DNA of 64,000 nt from Verrucomicrobiaceae bacterium. GTDB taxonomy: Bacteria; Verrucomicrobiota; Verrucomicrobiia; Verrucomicrobiales; Verrucomicrobiaceae. The notes beneath the pieces are model-generated. The model ran no database searches. It had not been told where the DNA came from and saw nothing but the letters and a program-made list of their open reading frames with translations. Both the position numbers and the translations under genes were made by a program. Positions 51,703 through 59,451 of the stretch are shown here, in pieces. How positions within the stretch are numbered: position 1 is the first letter of the stretch; every line of letters begins with the position of its first letter. Location of the stretch: NCBI GenBank assembly GCA_947458455.1, contig CANGYJ010000003.1, positions 310,001 through 374,000 of the forward strand, given 5' to 3'.

Positions 51703-53103
51703 TCAGGTTCCACAAAAGGTGCGATAACCGGCGGCGGTGCCGGGTTTCGCGTAGTCTGGGAGGTGACGGTCGTGGTCCCACGGATGACTCACGACATCGA
51801 GGAGGGCGTGGAAGGGCTGTATGTCGCCTTCCTGCGCGGCGGCAAGGGCTTCCTCGACCTGGTGATTGCGCGAGATGAATGCGGGATTGTGGCGACGCAT
51901 GAGGGCGATGGATTCCTCACGCGGTTGAGGTTGGCGCTGGAGGCGGCTTTGCCAGCGCTGATGCCATTCTTTGGCTTCAAACCGGCCGTTGGTGAGATCC
52001 GCGAAGGTGTTGGTGAAGTCTGCCTCGGTCTCCTGCATCTCGTTGAGCAGGTCCTGGATGAGCGTGGCATCTTCCGCTTCCTCGGTGAGGAGGCCGAGCT
52101 TGGCCCGCATGCCGGCGAGCCAGTGATGTTTGAAACGAGGCTCGAATTTCGGGATGAGGCCGTTGGCGATTTCGACGGCTTGTTTTTCATCCGCGTGAAA
52201 CAGTGGCAGCATGGCCTCGGCGAGGCGGGCGAGGTTCCACTGGGCGATGGGCGGCTGGTTGCCGTAGGCGTAGCGGCCGTTGCGGTCGATGGAGCTGAAG
52301 ACCGTCTCGGGATGATACGCGTCCATGAAGGCGCAGGGGCCGTAGTCGATCGTCTCGCCGCTAAGGGCCATGTTGTCGGTGTTCATCACACCATGGACGA
52401 AGCCGACCAGCATCCAGCGGGCGATCAAGGCGGCCTGACGTTCCAAAATGGCCTCATAGAGCGCCACGGGATCGTTTTCGATCTCCGGGTAATGCCGCTG
52501 GCGGGTGTGCTCGGCGAGCGCCCGCAGCCCTTCGACCTCGCGATGCGCCGCTGCCCATTCAAAGGTGCCCACGCGAATGTGGCTGGCGGCCACACGGGTC
52601 AAAACCGCTCCCGGCAGGCCGCCGTCCTGTCGCCAGACCTTTTCACCCGTGCTGGCGACGGCGAGACTGCGCGTCGTGGGAATGCCGAGGGCATGCATGG
52701 CCTCGCTGATCACATACTCGCGGAGCATGGGCCCCAGGGCCGCGCGACCGTCGCCACGTCGCGAGTAAGGCGTGGGGCCGGGGCCTTTGAGCTGGATGTC
52801 AAAGCGGTCGCCGTCCGGCGTGATCTGCTCGCCGAGCAGGATGGCACGGCCATCGCCAAGGCCGGTGAAGTGGGCGTATTGGTGCCCCGCGTAAGCCTGG
52901 GCAATGGGGCGAGCTCCGGGCGGCAGGCGGTTGCCGGCATAAACCGCCGCTTCCTCCTCCGGCAGGCCGAGCTGCTCGGCCAGCGAGGCATTGAAGATCA
53001 CCAGCCGTGGCTCGGCCACCGGCGTCGGCTCCACCTCGGTGAAGAAAAGCCCGGGAAGGCGGGAGTAAGAGTGTTCGAGTCGCCAGGCGGGAGTTTCGGG
53101 CAT
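51703..53103 (-). CDS. selO: Protein adenylyltransferase SelO (YdiU family), 466 aa
   Basis: A pseudokinase-fold AMPylase that transfers AMP to protein Ser/Thr/Tyr, linked to oxidative stress. Diagnostic segments are GHQYAHFTGLGDGRAILLGE, DIQLKGPGPTPYSRRGDGRA, ASHIRVGTFEWAA, MLVGFVHGVMNTDNMALSGE and IDYGPCAFMDAYHPE. A Cys near the C-terminus (TFCGT) is in the place where animal SelO has selenocysteine and bacterial forms have Cys. The ATG at 53103 (MPETPAWRLEHSYSRLP) is the correct family start. The gene is divergent from the aldehyde dehydrogenase. Confidence 0.93.
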   Translation of the reverse strand: MPETPAWRLEHSYSRLPGLFFTEVEPTPVAEPRLVIFNASLAEQLGLPEEEAAVYAGNRLPPGARPIAQAYAGHQYAHFTGLGDGRAILLGEQITPDGDRFDIQLKGPGPTPYSRRGDGRAALGPMLREYVISEAMHALGIPTTRSLAVASTGEKVWRQDGGLPGAVLTRVAASHIRVGTFEWAAAHREVEGLRALAEHTRQRHYPEIENDPVALYEAILERQAALIARWMLVGFVHGVMNTDNMALSGETIDYGPCAFMDAYHPETVFSSIDRNGRYAYGNQPPIAQWNLARLAEAMLPLFHADEKQAVEIANGLIPKFEPRFKHHWLAGMRAKLGLLTEEAEDATLIQDLLNEMQETEADFTNTFADLTNGRFEAKEWHQRWQSRLQRQPQPREESIALMRRHNPAFISRNHQVEEALAAAQEGDIQPFHALLDVVSHPWDHDRHLPDYAKPGTAAGYRTFCGT

Positions 53104-53217
53104 GCGTGAGGCTTTCGGTAAGCGGTGATTCGTGGCTGGCAAGCCGCGTGGATGGGCCGCGAGCCGATAAACTCCCTCCTTGGCAAAGCGCGGGCCATCT
53201 CCCACACTCCGCCCGTC

Positions 53218-54711
53218 ATGCCCGCTGCTGCCAAAAAAGCTCCTTCACGTCCGAATCCCGCCCGCGAACTCGTGTTTGGCGATCTGTGGGAGTTTGATCC
53301 GGCACCGGAGACGGCGGACCCGAAGCTGAAGAAGAAATACGACCTCTTCATCAATGGCCGCTTCGTTCCCTCGCGTTCGGGCAAATACTTCGCGACGATC
53401 AATCCGGCCACGGAGGCCAAAATCGCCGACATCGCGCTCGCGGATGCTTCGGATGTCGATGCGGCCTGCTCGGCGGCACAGCGGGCGTTCATCACCTGGG
53501 GCCGTTTGCCGGGCAAAGAACGCGGGAAGTATCTCTACCGCATCGCGAGGCTGCTGCAGGATCACGCCCGCGAGTTCGCCGTCGCCGAGACGATGGATGG
53601 GGGGAAGCCGATCAAGGAATCGCGTGATTTCGATGTGCCGATGGCGGCGGCGCATTTCTTTTATCACGCGGGCTGGGCGGATAAACTGGAGTTCCTCGCC
53701 CCCGGACGCCAGCTCGCCCCTCACGGCGTGGTCGGGCAGGTCATCCCGTGGAATTTTCCGCTGCTCATGCTCGCGTGGAAGATCGCCCCGGCGCTCGCAG
53801 CGGGCAATTGCGTCGTCTTGAAGCCTACGGAGACCACCAGCATCACCGCACTGAAATTTGGCGAGATTTGCCAGGAAGCCGGACTGCCGAATGGTGTCGT
53901 CAACATCGTCAGCGGAGCCGCTGAAACGGGCGCGGCGGTGATCCATCATCCGCTCACCTCGAAAGTGGCCTTCACCGGCAGCACGGAGGTGGGCAAGATC
54001 ATCATGCGCAGCCTCGCGGGCACCGAAAAGAAGCTCACGCTCGAACTCGGCGGCAAGGCCGCGAACATCGTCTTCGACGACGCGCCGCTCGATCAGGCCG
54101 TCGAGGGCATCGTGAACGGCATCTTCTTCAATCAAGGCCACGTCTGCTGTGCCGGCTCACGACTGCTCGTGCAGGAAAGCATCGCCGATGAAGTGCTCGC
54201 GAAGCTCAAGCGCCGCATCGCCACGCTGCGTGTAGGTGATCCGCTCGATAAAAACACCGACCTCGGTGCCATCAACAGCGCCGAGCAGCTCGCCAAGATC
54301 ACCGACCTCGTCAAAAGCGGCGTCGAGGAAGGCGCGGAGAAGCACGACAACGCCTGCAAGCTGCCCACGAAAGGTTTCTTCTTCCGTCCCACGATCTTCG
54401 CGAACGTCAGCATGAGCCACCGCATCGCCCGCGAGGAGATTTTTGGCCCCGTCCTCAGCATCCTCACCTTTCGCACGCTCGAAGAAGCCGTCGAAAAAGC
54501 CAACAACACCCCCTACGGCCTCAGCGCCGGCGTCTGGACCGACAAAGGCAGCCGCATCCTCAAGATGAGCACGCTGCTCAAAGCCGGCGTCGTCTGGGCG
54601 AACACGTATAACAAGTTTGATCCCACCAGCCCGTTTGGAGGATTTAAAGAGAGTGGGTTTGGGCGTGAGGGCGGGAAGCAGGGGCTGCTCGATTATCTCA
54701 AGATGGCGTGA
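53218..54711 (+). CDS. Aldehyde dehydrogenase, catalytic subunit (ALDH16-like N-terminal half), 497 aa
   Basis: A complete ALDH superfamily enzyme. It has VIPWNFPLLMLAWKIAPALA, the catalytic Glu in LTLELGGKAANIVFDDA, the catalytic Cys in FFNQGHVCCAGSRLLV and EEIFGPVLSILTF. The extension before the NAD domain (LVFGDLWEFDPAPETADPKL) resembles the N-terminus of ALDH16 proteins. ALDH16 is normally one chain of about 780-800 residues with a second, inactive ALDH-like domain. Here a 288-residue inactive partner is encoded by a separate gene at 55206. The start is the ATG at 53218. The substrate is unknown. Confidence 0.92.
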   Translation: MPAAAKKAPSRPNPARELVFGDLWEFDPAPETADPKLKKKYDLFINGRFVPSRSGKYFATINPATEAKIADIALADASDVDAACSAAQRAFITWGRLPGKERGKYLYRIARLLQDHAREFAVAETMDGGKPIKESRDFDVPMAAAHFFYHAGWADKLEFLAPGRQLAPHGVVGQVIPWNFPLLMLAWKIAPALAAGNCVVLKPTETTSITALKFGEICQEAGLPNGVVNIVSGAAETGAAVIHHPLTSKVAFTGSTEVGKIIMRSLAGTEKKLTLELGGKAANIVFDDAPLDQAVEGIVNGIFFNQGHVCCAGSRLLVQESIADEVLAKLKRRIATLRVGDPLDKNTDLGAINSAEQLAKITDLVKSGVEEGAEKHDNACKLPTKGFFFRPTIFANVSMSHRIAREEIFGPVLSILTFRTLEEAVEKANNTPYGLSAGVWTDKGSRILKMSTLLKAGVVWANTYNKFDPTSPFGGFKESGFGREGGKQGLLDYLKMA

Positions 54712-54724
54712 GACCGCTATGCGG

Positions 54725-55172
54725 AATGACGAAACCAGAATGAGGAATGACGAATCAAATCCCAATGCCGAAAGACGAGCCCGTGCCTTGGGGAATGACT
54801 CTATAAAGATGAAGACTCCATTTCGACTTTTAGCGTTTGCGAGCGTGGCTGTTGCGGTCGGTGTCGTCGTGTTCGCGCTGGTTTTTCATCCTGAGGTTGG
54901 AGTAAGGAGTTGGGTGGGCGCTTGCTTTGTCGGTTGCGGTGGGTTGGCGGCTCTTTTCGCGGCCGTGGACGTCCTGACCAGCAACGAGGCCGTGGGAGAC
55001 TTTTGGACCGTGTCCCGCACTAAACACCCTCTATCGTATTGGTTCAGCGTGGTTGCGATGTTTGCCTTTGCAGGAGTCTTGTTCTGGCTGGCTAGGCATT
55101 TGGGCTCCACTAGCAATCTTCCCTGAGTTTCACTTCCCAACTTTCATCATTCGCCATTCTGGTTTCGTCATT
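54725..55172. repeat. Inverted repeats bracketing a small gene
   Basis: A 30-base unit at 54725-54754 beginning aatgacgaaaccagaatg recurs inverted at 55143-55172 with three differences. Between the arms is one small membrane-protein gene. The unit belongs to the same family as the pair at 7967-8069. No transposase lies inside and no target duplication was recognised. Confidence 0.65.
54809..55126 (+). CDS. Small membrane protein inside an inverted-repeat cassette, 105 aa
   Basis: Three hydrophobic segments (LLAFASVAVAVGVVVFALVF, VGACFVGCGGLAALFAAVDV and WFSVVAMFAFAGVLFWLARH) and little else; no known family. The ATG at 54809 lies after a short purine-rich stretch (ctataaagatg). Its position between the two halves of a split aldehyde dehydrogenase, bounded by inverted repeats, suggests that it was inserted there as a cassette. 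Confidence 0.55.
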   Translation: MKTPFRLLAFASVAVAVGVVVFALVFHPEVGVRSWVGACFVGCGGLAALFAAVDVLTSNEAVGDFWTVSRTKHPLSYWFSVVAMFAFAGVLFWLARHLGSTSNLP

Positions 55173-55205
55173 TGCCCGCTCCGCCACCTCCAACGCTTCC
55201 TTTTC

Positions 55206-56072
55206 ATGACCCGTCTCCACATCACCAAAACCCCCAAATGCTACGTCGGTGGCGCTTTCATTCGCAGTGAGAGTGGACGCATCGCGGAACTGCAGGATGC
55301 CACGGGGGCGTTTTTTGCGAACATCCCGCAGTGCACGCGGAAGGACCTGCGCAATGCCGTCGAGGCGGCGGCGAAGGCGGGGCCGGGGTGGGCGAAGAGG
55401 TCGGCCTTCAATCGCGGGCAGATCTTGTATCGGCTGGCGGAGATGATGGAGGCGCGGGGCGTCGAATTGGCGGAAAGCATCACGCTGAGAGGTGTTTCGA
55501 AGTCGGAGGCTTCACGCGAGGTGGCGGCGGCGATCGAGCGCGTGGTGCATTACGCGGGCTGGACGGACAAATACGAGCAGGTGCTCGGAAGCGTGAATCC
55601 GGTAGCCTCAGCGCACTTCAATTTCACCGTCACCGAGCCGATGGGCATCATCGGCATCCTCGCGCCGGATGACGCGCCCGTTTTGGGCCTGCTGTCGCTC
55701 ATTTTGCCTGCAATCACGAGCGGGAACAGCGTCGTGGCGCTCGCCAGCACGACGCAGCCGTATCCGAGCATCCTGTTGGGCGAAATGCTCGCCACGAGCG
55801 ACCTGCCCGGTGGCGTGGTGAATCTGCTCACCGGTCTGCGAGCGGAGCTGATCCCCACCTTTGCCACGCACGAGCACCTCCGCGCCATCAGCGCCGTGTT
55901 GAATGCCGAGGAGCGCCAAGCCATCCGCCTCGGCGCGGCGGAAAGCGTGAAGCGTGTGCACCTGCTGAAGGCCGAGAAGCCCATCGAATGGTTCGCGGAC
56001 AAGATGCAGGGCGCGGAGGAGATTCGTGCGCTGATCGAGTTCAAGACGACCTGGCATCCGGTGGGTGCTTGA
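55206..56072 (+). CDS. Catalytically incomplete aldehyde dehydrogenase-like protein (ALDH16 C-terminal half), 288 aa
   Basis: The sequence follows the N-terminal NAD-fold part of aldehyde dehydrogenases (KCYVGGAFIRSESGRI, TEPMGIIGILAPDDAPVLGL, SGNSVVALASTTQPYPS, LPGGVVNLLTG). It stops before the catalytic domain: no catalytic Cys loop and no ELGGK Glu. Its length matches the truncated second domain of ALDH16, which in that family has no activity and serves dimer formation. The ATG at 55206 is the logical start. It probably binds the 497-residue enzyme encoded upstream. It ends 31 bases before a toxin-antitoxin pair. Confidence 0.83.
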   Translation: MTRLHITKTPKCYVGGAFIRSESGRIAELQDATGAFFANIPQCTRKDLRNAVEAAAKAGPGWAKRSAFNRGQILYRLAEMMEARGVELAESITLRGVSKSEASREVAAAIERVVHYAGWTDKYEQVLGSVNPVASAHFNFTVTEPMGIIGILAPDDAPVLGLLSLILPAITSGNSVVALASTTQPYPSILLGEMLATSDLPGGVVNLLTGLRAELIPTFATHEHLRAISAVLNAEERQAIRLGAAESVKRVHLLKAEKPIEWFADKMQGAEEIRALIEFKTTWHPVGA

Positions 56073-56103
56073 AATCAGGCGAATCGAAAGCAAACTTATC
56101 CGC

Positions 56104-56274
56104 ATGAAAACAAACACCGCCACATCTCCGAAAAAGCCTTTGGCATCCGCGACAAGGAAACGTGCGGCAAGTCCGCCGAAGGATGCCAGCGGCCTTGGCT
56201 GGTTGTTGAATGAGAAGCTGCCACCGGCCTCGCAACTGCCCGAAAACCCCGTCCTCGTGCTTCGCAGGCTGTGA
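56104..56274 (+). CDS. Putative antitoxin of a PIN-domain pair, 56 aa
   Basis: A small basic protein (MKTNTATSPKKPLASATRKR at the start, GLGWLLNEKLPPASQLPENP later) with a flexible Lys/Arg/Ala-rich N-terminus. It has no named fold by eye. Its stop overlaps the GTG start of the PIN protein (GTGA), the usual arrangement of vapBC-like operons, which is the main reason for the call. Confidence 0.6.
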   Translation: MKTNTATSPKKPLASATRKRAASPPKDASGLGWLLNEKLPPASQLPENPVLVLRRL

Positions 56275-56708
56275 GCTGGTATTCTGATGCGAGTTATCTT
56301 GTTTCAGCCTTCGGACGCGACAGTAACACTCCGAAAGCAAAGGCATGGCTGAGGAAGTGCCGGACTTTTCCGATTCTGGTGACGAGGCTGACACTGCTGG
56401 AGGCGGACACCGCCATGCGATCCGCAGTCGCCGATGGTCGGATGAAACCCGCGGATTTACAAAAGGCGCTGGCTGGCATTCACCGCGCCTTGCTGGAAGG
56501 GTATCTGGAACGACGGGATGTGCCAGCGCACCAGTGGTATCCGCAGGCGCATCGCATCACCGCCCATGCCTCGGCGAAATGCATCTGCAAAGCTCTGGAT
56601 GTGATGCACGTCTCTGCGGCGGTCATCTTTAAAGCAAAGGGCTTTCTGAGCTTTGACGGACATCAGAGTTTACTGGCCCGTGCCGAAGGTCTCACTGTGG
56701 CCCCATGA
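56271..56708 (+). CDS. PIN-domain ribonuclease toxin (VapC-like), 145 aa
   Basis: The PIN acidic residues are visible: Asp in WYSDASYLVSAFGRD, Glu in LTLLEADTAMRSAV, Asp in KALDVMHVSAAVIF and Asp in FLSFDGHQSLLARAEGL. Such toxins cut tRNA, rRNA or mRNA unless held by their antitoxin. The gene starts with GTG overlapping the small upstream antitoxin. It is one of two unrelated PIN pairs placed side by side here. Confidence 0.82.
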   Translation: MSWYSDASYLVSAFGRDSNTPKAKAWLRKCRTFPILVTRLTLLEADTAMRSAVADGRMKPADLQKALAGIHRALLEGYLERRDVPAHQWYPQAHRITAHASAKCICKALDVMHVSAAVIFKAKGFLSFDGHQSLLARAEGLTVAP

Positions 56709-56786
56709 GTGTTCTGGAAGCCAGCCTCGGCCTCCTGGACATGAGGAGGTGGTTGATCTCCCGAGGGAAACCGATAGTTTCAATGC

Positions 56787-57047
56787 ATGACCTCTCTCAC
56801 GATTGAACTTCAAGATGACAGCCTGCTGGAAAAGGCGGCTCGGGTGGCGCGTGCTCAAAAAACCTCCGTGGATGCGATGATTGGCGGCTTTCTTGCCAGT
56901 TTGACGGACACGAGCACCTCGGAGGAATCCGAGATGGTGAGACGGCAAAGGCTGGTGGAGGAACTGGAGGAAAGTTTCCGCACTTTGAGCCGTCCCATGG
57001 GCGGTAAAGGGTATGTGAACCGCGATGAACTCTACGAGCGAACATGA
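56787..57047 (+). CDS. VapB-like antitoxin, 86 aa
   Basis: An N-terminal ribbon-helix-helix pattern (MTSLTIELQDDSLLEKAARV, ARAQKTSVDAMIGGFLASL) is followed by an acidic helical tail (RLVEELEESFRTLSRPMG) that would block the toxin. The stop overlaps the toxin start as ATGA. An autoregulatory role at the upstream sequence is expected for the family. Confidence 0.78.
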   Translation: MTSLTIELQDDSLLEKAARVARAQKTSVDAMIGGFLASLTDTSTSEESEMVRRQRLVEELEESFRTLSRPMGGKGYVNRDELYERT

Positions 57048-57457
57048 CCTTCATCGACTCCAACATCGTCGTGTATTCATATGACGAAACGGACCCTGTG
57101 AAGCAGCTCAAGGCTCAGCAGGAAATGAAGAACATCATGGAGGGCGGCGAAGGATGTGTCTCTACTCAGGTTTTTGGCGAGTTTTTCCACACGGTGGTCG
57201 TTCGAAAGAAGCTCATGTCACCCATGGAGGCTCTCAGTGCGATCCAGCGGCTTGAACGAGGTTTTCGCATCGGGTCCATCGAGCCTTCTCTGGTTCGCGA
57301 TGCCATTGCCATCCATCAGCGATACCAGCTTCGCTACTGGGATTCCCTGATCATCGCTACAGCTAAGCGCATGAAGTGCGTCGAGGTGCTCAGCGAGGAC
57401 ATGGCCGACGGTCAGGATTACGGCGGCGTGATAGTCAGGAATCCCTTCAAACCTTGA
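57044..57457 (+). CDS. vapC: PIN-domain ribonuclease toxin VapC, 137 aa
   Basis: A complete PIN domain: Asp in MTFIDSNIVVYSYD, Glu in QVFGEFFHTV, Asp in RYWDSLIIATAKRM and Asp in LSEDMADGQDYGG. Translation is coupled to the VapB-like gene. The stop TGA overlaps the ATG of truA by one base, so truA translation may depend on this module, which is odd for a housekeeping gene. Confidence 0.87.
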   Translation: MTFIDSNIVVYSYDETDPVKQLKAQQEMKNIMEGGEGCVSTQVFGEFFHTVVVRKKLMSPMEALSAIQRLERGFRIGSIEPSLVRDAIAIHQRYQLRYWDSLIIATAKRMKCVEVLSEDMADGQDYGGVIVRNPFKP

Positions 57458-58311
57458 TGGAGAGCCCATTGTCTTTCAGCACTGAAACCAGCCTCGGTCT
57501 TCGCCATGGCCCGGCACCGGGATGGAAGCGCTTGCGCTTCACGATCTCGTATTGCGGCACGCCGTGGAAGGGCTGGCAGAGCCAGGAGGGCGGCGGTGGC
57601 ATTCAGGACGAAATGAACAAGGCCATCCTCAGGGCGGTGCGCATCGAGACCGGCGTTCAGGGCAGTGGCCGCACGGATGCGGGCGTGCATGCGCTGGCTC
57701 AGGTGGCGCATGGCGATGTGCCGGAGAGCATCGGCCTGAGTGGCGAGTCGTGGGTGAGTGCGCTGAATGCCTGCCTGCCACTGACGATTCGCGTGACGCA
57801 GGCGGAAGAGGTGTCGCCACAGTTTCACGCTCGCTTTGATGCCATCGGAAAGGTCTATCGCTACCGCCTCTGGCGGCCGCGCATGCTTTCGCCCTTCGAG
57901 GCAGATCGGGCGTGGCATCTTTACGGTCCGCTGGATATCGAGGCGCTGCGCTGGTGCTGCGACAAGCTCGTGGGCACGCACAATTTCATCCGCCTGAGCA
58001 CCAATCGCGGCGACATGCCGGAGGCGGAGCGCCGCCTGCTGCCGGAGAAAACAACGCGCACCATCCACCGTGCCGAGGTGCATGAGCGCGGCGAGCTACT
58101 GGAGCTCGAATTCGAGGGCAGCGGCTTCCTTTACAAAATGGTGCGCCTTATCGTCGGCAGCATGATCCATGTGGCGAGAGGTCGCGAGACGCGAGAGTGG
58201 TTCGAGAGCCTGCTGAATGATCCCACGGGCAAGCAGAGCAATCAGGGGGCTCGTGCCTGCGGCCTGTATCTCGTGCGGGTGCTGTATCCTGAAGCGGTTA
58301 CTTCCGAATGA
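57457..58311 (+). CDS. truA: tRNA pseudouridine(38-40) synthase TruA, 284 aa
   Basis: TruA modifies uridines 38-40 of the tRNA anticodon arm. The catalytic Asp is in GSGRTDAGVHALAQ. ISYCGTPWKGWQSQ, FHARFDAIGKVYRYRLWRP, DKLVGTHNFIRLS and GSGFLYKMVRLIVG are all in place. The N-terminus is about 20 residues longer than usual. The start ATG at 57457 overlaps the toxin stop. The last 14 bases overlap the convergent ABC ATPase gene. Confidence 0.95.
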   Translation: MESPLSFSTETSLGLRHGPAPGWKRLRFTISYCGTPWKGWQSQEGGGGIQDEMNKAILRAVRIETGVQGSGRTDAGVHALAQVAHGDVPESIGLSGESWVSALNACLPLTIRVTQAEEVSPQFHARFDAIGKVYRYRLWRPRMLSPFEADRAWHLYGPLDIEALRWCCDKLVGTHNFIRLSTNRGDMPEAERRLLPEKTTRTIHRAEVHERGELLELEFEGSGFLYKMVRLIVGSMIHVARGRETREWFESLLNDPTGKQSNQGARACGLYLVRVLYPEAVTSE

Positions 58312-59377
58312 TCACCACATCATGCATCGCCACCATGGCGCGGACTTCCTCGTCGCAGGGTGGGCGGACGATGAAGGGATTGAACTCGGTGAGCTTCATC
58401 AGCGGCCCGCCTTGCACCTGGAGCTGATACTGCACGGTGGAGCCGAGGTAGGTGGTGTCCACAATCTGGCCGGGGAAGCGGTTCGGGCTGTCCATGACGT
58501 GGTGAAAAGTCAGCGCCTCCGGGCGGATGCTCAGCCACACCGGCAGGCCATTGGTAGGTGCCCAGCCGTGCTCGTTGGGCCGACCTCGCAGCATGCCAAA
58601 GCTCGTTTCCACATCGAAGAAGCCCGGTCGGCTGCTTTCGCGAAACACGCGGCCTTCGATCAAATTGGTCTCGCCGATGAACTCGGCCACCATCTTCGTG
58701 GCGGGATGCTTATAAACATCCTGCGGTGATCCCACCTGCACGAGTTTCCCGCTTTCCATGATGGCCATGCGGTCCGCCATCGAGAGCGCTTCATCGCGAT
58801 CATGCGTGACGTAGATGGCGGTGAGGCCGTTCTCTTTGCAGATGCGGCGAATTTCGGACCGCATCTCGTGGCGTAGCATGGCATCGAGATTGGAAAGCGG
58901 CTCATCGAGCAGCAGGCACTTCGGGCGGATCACCAGCGCACGGGCCAGCGCCACACGCTGCTGCTGGCCGCCGGAGAGCTGCTGGATCTTCCGCGAGCCA
59001 AGGCCGCCGAGCTGCACCTGGTCCAGCGCCTCGGCCACGCGATGCTCGATCTCTTTCGCCGGACGTTTACGCTCTTCCAAACCGAAGGCCACATTCTGCG
59101 CCACATTGAGGTGCGGCCACAGCGCATAGCTTTGAAACATCATGCCGGTGCCACGGAGATGTGCGGGCACGCGGGTGACATCCTCCTCATCGAAAAAAAT
59201 CTTCCCGTGATCCGGCTCGTAAAAGCCGGCGATGTGCCGCAGCAGCGTCGTTTTGCCGCAACCGCTCGGCCCCAGCAGGAAGAACAGCTCGCCGGACTCG
59301 ATTTGCAGGTTCACTCCACCGAGCACGGTGCTTCCGCCGAAGCGTTTCGAGAGTTCCTGAATCGTGATGGTGACCAT
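58298..59377 (-). CDS. ABC transporter ATP-binding protein (Fe3+/polyamine/sulfate class), 359 aa
   Basis: A complete nucleotide-binding subunit: Walker A GPSGCGKTTLLRHIAG, Q-loop MMFQSYALWPHLNV, signature LSGGQQQRVALARAL, Walker B CLLLDEPLSNLDA and H-loop YVTHDRDEALSMAD. A C-terminal TOBE regulatory domain is indicated by SIRPEALTFHHV and IVDTTYLGSTVQYQL. The class (FbpC/PotA/CysA) imports ferric iron, polyamines or oxyanions. No permease gene is adjacent, so it is an orphan here. It could serve the binding protein at 17454, which belongs to the same class, but that is only a guess. Confidence 0.92.
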   Translation of the reverse strand: MVTITIQELSKRFGGSTVLGGVNLQIESGELFFLLGPSGCGKTTLLRHIAGFYEPDHGKIFFDEEDVTRVPAHLRGTGMMFQSYALWPHLNVAQNVAFGLEERKRPAKEIEHRVAEALDQVQLGGLGSRKIQQLSGGQQQRVALARALVIRPKCLLLDEPLSNLDAMLRHEMRSEIRRICKENGLTAIYVTHDRDEALSMADRMAIMESGKLVQVGSPQDVYKHPATKMVAEFIGETNLIEGRVFRESSRPGFFDVETSFGMLRGRPNEHGWAPTNGLPVWLSIRPEALTFHHVMDSPNRFPGQIVDTTYLGSTVQYQLQVQGGPLMKLTEFNPFIVRPPCDEEVRAMVAMHDVVIIRK

Positions 59378-59451
59378 GCGGCGGCTGTTGGCGTGTGTTG
59401 CACGCCCGTTCTAGGGCACGAGCCACCGGATGGCAAGAAATGACGTTGCCC

